From Bacteroidales bacterium (GTDB lineage Bacteria; Bacteroidota; Bacteroidia; Bacteroidales; VadinHA17), in contig JADGPV010000096.1 of NCBI GenBank assembly GCA_017882245.1, forward strand, positions 1 through 9,345: a stretch of DNA of 9,345 nucleotides. Reading direction: 5' to 3'. A program made the translations under genes and the position numbers. Position 1 is the stretch's first letter; each line of letters starts with the position of its first letter. Shown here in pieces: positions 1 to 4,863 of this stretch. Under the pieces are notes generated by a model, which was given only the letters and a program-made list of their open reading frames with translations, was not told the DNA's origin and made no database searches.

Positions 1-391
1 ACCACCGCCACCACCGCCACCACCGCCATCAGAGACTTCCAAGGTGAGCGCTTCCGGCAACACCGGACCAGGCGAAAAGAAGTATGAGATAATTGAGGAG
101 ATGCCTCAGTTCCCCGGTGGAGAGAATGCTATGATGTTATGGATCTTCAATAACATTAAATATCCTGCTGAGGCTGTGAAAAACAAGACCCAGGGGCAGG
201 TTAATGTAACCTTTACGGTAAGCAGTACCGGTGCGGTTCAGAGTGTAAAAGTCACCAAGCCGGTTGATCCGCTCCTTGATGCAGAAGCTGTCAGGGTGAT
301 TGAAAGTATGCCTGTATGGAAGCCCGGAACTCAGCATGGCCAGCCGGTGGCAGTTGAGTTCACGGTCCCTATTGATTTCAAGCTTAAGTGA
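1..391 (+). CDS. TonB-family protein, C-terminal part (5' end outside window)
   Basis: The reading frame is open from the first bases and ends with TGA at 389-391; 129 codons are visible. It begins with nine prolines and a short Ser/Gly-rich linker, then a TonB C-terminal domain of about 100 residues. Recognisable parts are EEMPQFPGGENAM, the IKYPAEA segment, the strand pattern GQVNVTFTVSSTGAV, DPLLDAEAVRVIESMP, the WKPG turn and the final VPIDFKLK strand. This domain contacts TonB boxes of outer-membrane receptors, and the proline-rich linker would span the periplasm. In Bacteroidetes the domain ends either energy-transducer TonB proteins or BlaR1/M56-type membrane proteins; the missing N-terminus prevents a choice. 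A GTG at 44 could be mistaken for a start, but the in-frame polyproline upstream shows that the protein continues 5'. The gene is followed by a terminator, so it is not joined to the next operon. Confidence 0.88.
   Translation, partial: PPPPPPPPPSETSKVSASGNTGPGEKKYEIIEEMPQFPGGENAMMLWIFNNIKYPAEAVKNKTQGQVNVTFTVSSTGAVQSVKVTKPVDPLLDAEAVRVIESMPVWKPGTQHGQPVAVEFTVPIDFKLK
2..28 (+). repeat. 9-nt tandem repeat encoding polyproline
   Basis: Three exact copies of CCACCGCCA lie in frame with the TonB-family gene and encode Pro-Pro-Pro each. The array may continue upstream of the window. It is part of the coding sequence, and slippage here would lengthen or shorten the periplasmic linker in steps of three residues without shifting the frame. 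Confidence 0.85.
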
Positions 392-430
392 CTGAAGGCA
401 CTAAATCAGAAAGACATAAGGGTTAAGACG

Positions 431-461
431 GGGACATCCGATGGTGTGTCCCTGTTTTTTT
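431..461 (+). terminator. Rho-independent terminator of the TonB-family gene
   Basis: GGGACA at 431-436 pairs with TGTCCC at 447-452. Inside this, CC and GG can pair around a GAT loop, with a small bulge. Seven Ts follow at 455-461. It lies 40 nt after the stop at 391, has the usual form of an intrinsic terminator, and separates this gene from the operon starting at 550. Confidence 0.8.
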
Positions 462-482
462 CATACCTATTATGAATATCCT

Positions 483-514
483 TCTGTTTTTACAATTTTA
501 TTAATGTATTTTTG
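483..514 (+). promoter_or_regulatory. Candidate Bacteroidetes-type promoter for the 550-2716 operon
   Basis: TATTTTTG at 507-514 fits the Bacteroidetes -7 consensus TAnnTTTG at every fixed position. TCTG at 483-486 lies 20 nt upstream and matches the -33 TTTG at three of four positions. This predicts a start of transcription around 518-523 and a leader of about 30 nt before the ATG at 550. It also lies just after the upstream terminator, as expected for a new transcription unit. Confidence 0.5.
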
Positions 515-549
515 ATACATCTCTTTACAGCAACGAAGCATTATTTTTT

Positions 550-1656
550 ATGATTCTTCTGAACAGCGGTGTCGGTAATTATATATTCAGCAACGGCAAG
601 GAATATTCTTACTTCGGAGGCAATAATTACCTGGGTCTTGCCAACCACCCTTCTGTGAGGGAAGCAGCCATCAGGGCTATTGAAAAGTACGGTGTTAATT
701 TCTCCGCATCGAGACATACGACCGGAACTGCAGATATCCATCTTGAACTTGAGAAAGAGCTGTCGGCATTTAAAAGGAAGGAAGATGCAGTTGTGTTTGC
801 CTCAGGATACCAGGGAAACAGCATCCTGCTTGAGATATTAAAAGGCAGGTACTCAACTATCTTCGCTGACCAGTCTGCACATGCCAGCATTATCTCTGCC
901 ATACCCGCCGATGTGGTAAAAGTGATGTATTATGACCATTGCGATGCCGGTCATCTGGAAAACCTGCTGGAACATAACAGGGACTCCGATCCGCTGATAA
1001 TTACTGACGGTGTCTTTGCGCTCACCGGCGAGATCGCACCTCTTGATGAGATATGGCCCGTAGTAAAGAAATACAAAGGCATACTGGTGGTCGATGATGC
1101 CCATTCAACAGGTGTCCTGGGTAATACCGGGAAGGGAACCCCTGAGCATTTTAAACTCCTCAAAGAGGAGAACATTTTCCAGACCGAGACCATGAGCAAG
1201 GCCCTGGGAGGCTATGGAGGTTTTATCTCCGGAAGCAATGATCTCACTGAACTGATCCGTGAAAGATCTGCTACATACCAGGCCTCGACAGCACTACCCC
1301 CCCCGATAGCGGCAGCGGGCATAGCATCCCTGAAAATAATAAATGATAATCCTGATCTCCGGATTCAGGTAATTCATAAGGCCCGGATGCTGAGAAAAGA
1401 AATTTCCGGGTTAGGTCTTGAAACCACTCATTATGACACTCCTATCATACCGATAATTTTTGAAAGGGCAGAGAAAGGAAAAGGCCTCTCCTCTTATCTG
1501 GAAGACAACGGTATAATTGCCCCATTCATGAACTATCCTGTCAGGCAGGAGATGCATTTGATAAGAATTGCAGTTTGCGCTAACCATACAAGTGATCAGA
1601 TTGAGATTCTATTGAGACTTTTAAAAAAATGGAAAGATAAAAATGAAAAAAATTAA
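550..1656 (+). CDS. Alpha-oxoamine synthase-family PLP enzyme (BioF/KBL/SPT-like)
   Basis: This fold-type I PLP enzyme of 368 aa belongs to the family that condenses an amino acid with an acyl-CoA (8-amino-7-oxononanoate synthase, 2-amino-3-ketobutyrate CoA ligase, serine palmitoyltransferase, cysteate acyltransferase). Visible residues are the NNYLGL segment near 25-30, ASRHTTG near 53-59, H111 (the family's ring-stacking His), TDGVFALTGEIAPL at 152-165, D182 and H185 in VDDAHSTGV, the Schiff-base K217 in TETMSKALGG with T214 three residues before it, and R339 in the C-terminal LIRIAV segment. The N-terminus is 15-20 residues shorter than in typical members (about 385-400 aa). No in-frame ATG, GTG or TTG lies between the upstream TAA at 502-504 and the ATG at 550, so this start is well supported. 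The gene overlaps the epimerase gene by 14 nt. Which amino acid and acyl-CoA it uses is not decidable, and I would not call it bioF without other biotin genes. Confidence 0.88.
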   Translation: MILLNSGVGNYIFSNGKEYSYFGGNNYLGLANHPSVREAAIRAIEKYGVNFSASRHTTGTADIHLELEKELSAFKRKEDAVVFASGYQGNSILLEILKGRYSTIFADQSAHASIISAIPADVVKVMYYDHCDAGHLENLLEHNRDSDPLIITDGVFALTGEIAPLDEIWPVVKKYKGILVVDDAHSTGVLGNTGKGTPEHFKLLKEENIFQTETMSKALGGYGGFISGSNDLTELIRERSATYQASTALPPPIAAAGIASLKIINDNPDLRIQVIHKARMLRKEISGLGLETTHYDTPIIPIIFERAEKGKGLSSYLEDNGIIAPFMNYPVRQEMHLIRIAVCANHTSDQIEILLRLLKKWKDKNEKN

Positions 1657-2716
1657 AATTAAGAAGATATTCATTGAGCCTGTCAATGTGGAGCTGGATG
1701 AGCCGTTCAGGATTGCCATAGGAACAAAATACAGTATCGAAAATGCATTGGTGACTGTTGTTCTGGATAACGGAATTGAAGGTTATGGCGAGGCGGCACC
1801 TCTGGAGTCGATCAACGGTGAGAACCAGGCCACCGTTCTTGCAACGCTTAAAAGTTGCGTCGACTTCATCAAAGGCAAGGAGATCATTGATTTCAGAGCC
1901 ATATCAAAGACACTGAAAAGCGTATTCTGGGCACAGGTTACCGCCCGGTGTGCTTTAGAAATGGCCCTGCTCGATGCTTACACCAAAGTGCTTAATATAC
2001 CTATGTACCAGTTTTTCGGAGGAGCAGGCAATAAAGCTGAGACCGACTATACAATAGATATTGTTCCGCCGGATGTGGCAAAAGTCAATGCAAAAAAACT
2101 CTCAAAGGAAGGATACAGGGTTTTAAAAACCAAAGTCGGAAAGAACATTGTGGATGATATTGACCGTCTCCTGGCTATCAGGGACGGGGCCCCGGGCTGC
2201 GGGATAACCCTTGATGCCAACCAGGGCTACTCTCCGGCTGAAGCTTTGCATTTTCTCAATGAACTGGAAAAGAATGACATACGACCGATTATGTTTGAAC
2301 AGCCGGTAATAAAAAGTGACCTCCGGGGAATGAGGTTTGTCAAGGACCATACATCAGTCCTGATTGGCGCTGATGAATCAGTCTTTACCAGTGCGGATGC
2401 CATTAATGTCGTGCTCGCAGGATGTGCTGACGTCATCAACATCAAGCTAATGAAGTCAGGAATTATCGAGGCATTGGATATCGCAGCCATTGCACGCAGC
2501 GCTAATATAAAGCTAATGATAGGCTGCATGCTGGAGTCGAAGCTGGCGCTAGGCTGTGCTGTTCACTTTGCGGCCGGACAGGGTTGTTTTGATTTCATCG
2601 ACCTTGACCCGCATATCGATCCTGCCAGGGAGCCATTCACAGGAGGACCGGTTTACAAAGCACCATGTTACACTCTTTCAGATGATCTTCCGGGTATCGG
2701 TTGTCAGAAAAGATAA
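1643..2716 (+). CDS. Dipeptide epimerase, probable L-Ala-D/L-Glu type (enolase superfamily)
   Basis: The 357-aa protein has the full layout of muconate-lactonising-enzyme-subgroup dipeptide epimerases: an N-terminal capping domain to about residue 125, then a TIM barrel. Catalytic residues visible are the K162-T-K164 motif, metal ligands D191 (DANQGY), E219 (FEQP) and D244 (GADES), and the opposite base K268 (NIKLMKSG). D320-L-D322 matches the Asp pair that holds the dipeptide ammonium group in L-Ala-D/L-Glu epimerases. R23 in the N-terminal 20s loop sits where the Glu side-chain carboxylate is bound in the Bacillus enzyme. TDYTID at 134-139 is also typical. The expected reaction is epimerisation of L-Ala-D-Glu from murein to L-Ala-L-Glu in the cytoplasm, so that ordinary peptidases can finish the job. 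GGAAAG at 1631-1636 is a reasonable ribosome site inside the upstream gene, and the 14-nt overlap suggests translational coupling. Other dipeptides are possible substrates, since this family varies in specificity. Confidence 0.9.
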   Translation: MKKIKIKKIFIEPVNVELDEPFRIAIGTKYSIENALVTVVLDNGIEGYGEAAPLESINGENQATVLATLKSCVDFIKGKEIIDFRAISKTLKSVFWAQVTARCALEMALLDAYTKVLNIPMYQFFGGAGNKAETDYTIDIVPPDVAKVNAKKLSKEGYRVLKTKVGKNIVDDIDRLLAIRDGAPGCGITLDANQGYSPAEALHFLNELEKNDIRPIMFEQPVIKSDLRGMRFVKDHTSVLIGADESVFTSADAINVVLAGCADVINIKLMKSGIIEALDIAAIARSANIKLMIGCMLESKLALGCAVHFAAGQGCFDFIDLDPHIDPAREPFTGGPVYKAPCYTLSDDLPGIGCQKR

Positions 2717-2728
2717 AAATACAGAATT

Positions 2729-2745
2729 GCAGACGACTGCTTTTT
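2729..2745 (+). terminator. Weak terminator-like hairpin after the epimerase gene
   Basis: GCAG (2729-2732) and CTGC (2737-2740) enclose ACGA, and five Ts follow. The stem is only 4 bp, so this is tentative, but it sits 13 nt after the stop of the epimerase gene. A second, AT-rich dyad at 2749-2767 (GGAAACTA/TAGTTTTC around TCT) overlaps the stop codon of the convergent small gene. Confidence 0.3.
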
Positions 2746-2753
2746 CAGGGAAA

Positions 2754-2951
2754 CTATCTTAGTTTTCTTGTCTGCATTAGAGATAAGTAACGATTTTTAG
2801 CCTCCTCAACATCTGCGTCGGGAGCTATATATATCTTTGTTCTGTGGTCAATAACAACTTCTTTCAGTTTTGAAAGATCGGGCGATTTGTAAACAACTGG
2901 TTTCTTCTCGAACATAATTACTTTACCGATAATAATATCACTTTTGCTCAA
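2754..2951 (-). CDS. Small hypothetical protein (65 aa), function unknown
   Basis: The product would be a 65-aa soluble protein with no signal peptide or membrane segment. It is rich in Lys, Asp and Val, with the distinctive stretch VVIDHRTKIYIAPDADVEEA in the second half and a predicted order of short beta strands followed by a C-terminal helix. I do not recognise a named family. It reads like a genuine protein rather than an out-of-frame shadow: its composition is balanced and it fills an otherwise empty gap between two genes. The longest form starts at a TTG (2949-2951); the frame stays open a little further upstream but has no ATG. Starting at the internal ATG (2913-2915) would give 53 aa and lose the IIIGKVI strand. 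It is transcribed convergently to the dipeptide epimerase gene. If it is not real, 2717-3182 would be a 466-nt gap. Confidence 0.55.
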   Translation of the reverse strand: MSKSDIIIGKVIMFEKKPVVYKSPDLSKLKEVVIDHRTKIYIAPDADVEEAKNRYLSLMQTRKLR

Positions 2952-3028
2952 GATACGCTTAATTATCGGGATATTACATTTATTTTCAATAAATTATATA
3001 TTATTCTGCCTTTTTGTTCAAAACCGGA

Positions 3029-3080
3029 CGAGGCCAAACCAAAATTAGATCTGCTCAGACTGACCGGGGATTTAGCCTCG
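3029..3080. other. Inverted repeat in the 2952-3182 intergenic region
   Basis: CGAGGC (3029-3034) and GCCTCG (3075-3080) are perfect reverse complements separated by 40 nt that are GC-richer than their AT-rich surroundings. The dyad lies between the divergent starts at 2951 and 3183, so it could be a leader RNA element or part of an operator. Apart from this I see only AT-rich sequence in the interval, with no convincing full Bacteroidetes promoter. Confidence 0.3.
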
Positions 3081-3182
3081 AAGGTGCCAAATAAATTTGA
3101 CTCAGTTATAATATTTTCGTAAATTCAATTGGTTTATTTTCTTTCATTAACCATAATATTGACAGAGGAAATTATAAAAAAT

Positions 3183-4769
3183 ATGAAACCCATTTTTCGT
3201 CTTCTCTTACCGACATTTATCGCATTGGCTAATATGTACCTGCTACATGGGCAGTCAGAAGGCAACTGTCAAAAACCTTCAATGGCATTATATGACGCCA
3301 ATACTTCATCAGCGGTCACCAGTAACGCCACCGAGGAGGAGGCAATCAATTCCATCTCGGAACTGATACTTCAAGCTATTCTCAGTGATAGCTCCAGCAA
3401 CCAGGTCTTCCTTTTTTCATACGGATTTGCAGATACTTTGAAAAATGACTTATCTCTTCCGGAACATGCATTTCCTTTACCCGATTCCGGAGGTGTTGAC
3501 GATGCCAATTACGTCATCACGAGCAAAATTGTAGGGAGCCCCGGCAGCTATACTCTCACAGTTACGATCGCAGATGGACATACTTATGCTCATATTGTGG
3601 ATGGAACTGCAACATTTGGCTCCGCAACCACTGACAATGTTAAAACAGCATGCCTATCGGCAATTCAGCAAATACTCCCGTTTACATCCAGGATAGGTAG
3701 TTATCAGGAATCACTAAAGGCGGTTAATCCTTTATTGGCAATCAATCCAAAGATCGACATCTCCCCGGCTATTTCAAAGTTACCTCTGAAGGGATCAACC
3801 GATGTCACCATAACAGTGATAGATTGCGACGGTTCACCAATTGCAAACCGGCAATTAAAACTCGAATCAACAGGTGGCACATTTGGCTTGTCAACTGTTC
3901 AGACAGATGCAAGCGGCAAAACTAAAGTGGCGTTTAAGGCGGGAAGTTCCGATGGTATAGCAATTCTCAGCGCAACCATCCCGAATCTGATTTCTGTTAC
4001 CCGGGATACAATTTATTCCAATGGTTCAGCTTCGATTGTCGTTGGCAATGTCGATACAACAAACCTGTGGGTGATGGAATTCGATCTCCGCCGAAGCGGG
4101 ACAAGCTATAAGGACTTGCTGACTCAGGTTATAGATGGAACAGGATGGGAGCAAAAGACTTCTTTTATGACACAGTCTGCTTATGGTAAAATTTTAGGTA
4201 CTGCAAATAAAAGAAAAACCGAATTCGAATTCATCGATACAACCATGAGCGTATCGGGGCAACTTTTTATGCACACTTTTTCAAAGTACACCGGTCCAAA
4301 TCCCTCTGGTGAAAACTGCCCGAAGAAGTACTGGGAGATGAGTGGCTCCTCACAAACATACGTTGCGAACCTTGATTCGGAAGTGAAAAGTTCGTTCAGT
4401 TTTGAATACGATCCGCAAGGGTTGGATGTTTTATCCCTGATGATTCCCTACACCAGCGTAGATGCTTATGGTTACCGCTGGTACGAATCCGGAGATTGGG
4501 AAAGTGGCGGATGCAGGACCTACTCAGTCCGCGATGCCGGCAAAAGCAAGTTCAAGCTTTTTATGGCAGGAGGAATTTCCCTTTACGGGATGTCACCGGT
4601 TCCCGGACTCACAATAATTCAACATAATGCAGGCGGTACAATATCTGGTTACACAATACAAGTAGATGTGACCAAAACGGGATATTATGCGGATAGCGAA
4701 TTTTATAGATACACGGATCAATGCACAGCAACCTTGAAACCTTTCTCCACTGTAAAAAAAGATAAGTGA
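3183..4769 (+). CDS. Secreted protein with a bacterial Ig-like (Big_1/invasin-type) domain
   Basis: I choose the ATG at 3183 (528 aa) over the in-frame TTG at 3129. It gives a proper signal peptide, with Lys/Arg followed by a hydrophobic stretch to about residue 22, and AGAGGAA at 3164-3170 is a suitable ribosome site. Residues about 50-170 alternate a helix, strands and the segment DANYVITSKIVGSPGSYTLT, which loosely recalls TolB-N/CsgG/FlgO-like periplasmic domains; that is inference. Residues about 195-270 form a bacterial Ig-like domain of the Big_1 type: KGSTDVTITV, DGSPIANRQL, then TDASGKTKVAFKAGSSDG. Residues about 285-528 are beta-rich with many aromatic residues and Cys379, Cys444 and Cys514, and match nothing I know. 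There is no lipobox and no type IX sorting signal that I can recognise. It probably acts in the periplasm or at the surface. It is monocistronic and convergent with the glycosidase gene. Confidence 0.8.
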   Translation: MKPIFRLLLPTFIALANMYLLHGQSEGNCQKPSMALYDANTSSAVTSNATEEEAINSISELILQAILSDSSSNQVFLFSYGFADTLKNDLSLPEHAFPLPDSGGVDDANYVITSKIVGSPGSYTLTVTIADGHTYAHIVDGTATFGSATTDNVKTACLSAIQQILPFTSRIGSYQESLKAVNPLLAINPKIDISPAISKLPLKGSTDVTITVIDCDGSPIANRQLKLESTGGTFGLSTVQTDASGKTKVAFKAGSSDGIAILSATIPNLISVTRDTIYSNGSASIVVGNVDTTNLWVMEFDLRRSGTSYKDLLTQVIDGTGWEQKTSFMTQSAYGKILGTANKRKTEFEFIDTTMSVSGQLFMHTFSKYTGPNPSGENCPKKYWEMSGSSQTYVANLDSEVKSSFSFEYDPQGLDVLSLMIPYTSVDAYGYRWYESGDWESGGCRTYSVRDAGKSKFKLFMAGGISLYGMSPVPGLTIIQHNAGGTISGYTIQVDVTKTGYYADSEFYRYTDQCTATLKPFSTVKKDK

Positions 4770-4811
4770 ACTGAAGAGGACGCCAGGCTGGACCCGCAAC
4801 CAGGAAGACAG

Positions 4812-4860
4812 GTCGCCCCCACGGGGCTGACTGTAGGATAATAAACCCCGTAGGGGCGAC
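4812..4860. repeat. REP-like inverted repeat between convergent genes
   Basis: A 15-nt left arm (4812-4826) and a 15-nt right arm (4846-4860) are reverse complements with one mismatch, around a 19-nt loop. Each arm is itself a small hairpin: CCCC-CAC-GGGG on the left and CCCC-GTA-GGGG on the right. This nested symmetry is typical of REP/BIME elements. The right arm ends 3 nt beyond the stop codon of the glycosidase gene (4864-4866), and the left arm starts 42 nt after the stop of the Ig-domain gene. Read on the - strand, the hairpin of the right arm is followed by TTTATTAT, so it may also end the glycosidase transcript. On the + strand the large stem is followed by ATGTTATTTT. Confidence 0.7.
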
Positions 4861-4863
4861 ATG

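Noticed and set aside
44..391. Separate 115-aa gene starting at the GTG at 44
   Set aside because: The frame continues upstream through polyproline to the window edge, so the GTG is an internal valine of a longer TonB-family gene.
550..1656. Calling the PLP enzyme a biotin gene (bioF)
   Set aside because: The motifs are shared by all alpha-oxoamine synthases, and no other biotin genes are nearby; the partner is a dipeptide epimerase.
2556..2762. 68-codon + strand frame overlapping the epimerase 3' end
   Set aside because: It lies almost fully inside the epimerase gene in another frame and has no recognisable features.
3096..3119. Promoter for the Ig-domain gene (TTTG at 3096, TATTTTCG at 3112)
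   Set aside because: The spacing between the two elements is only 12 nt instead of about 20, and the -7 element has a mismatch.
3129..3182. N-terminal extension of the Ig-domain protein from a TTG at 3129
   Set aside because: The extension would bury the signal peptide behind 18 residues, and a ribosome site lies before the ATG at 3183.
4812..4860. CRISPR repeat or insertion sequence end
   Set aside because: There is only one inverted pair with no spacer array, no transposase and no target-site duplication in view.
4593..4862. 89-codon - strand frame across the REP-like repeat
   Set aside because: It is antisense to the Ig-domain gene and runs through the palindrome; the composition is not protein-like.
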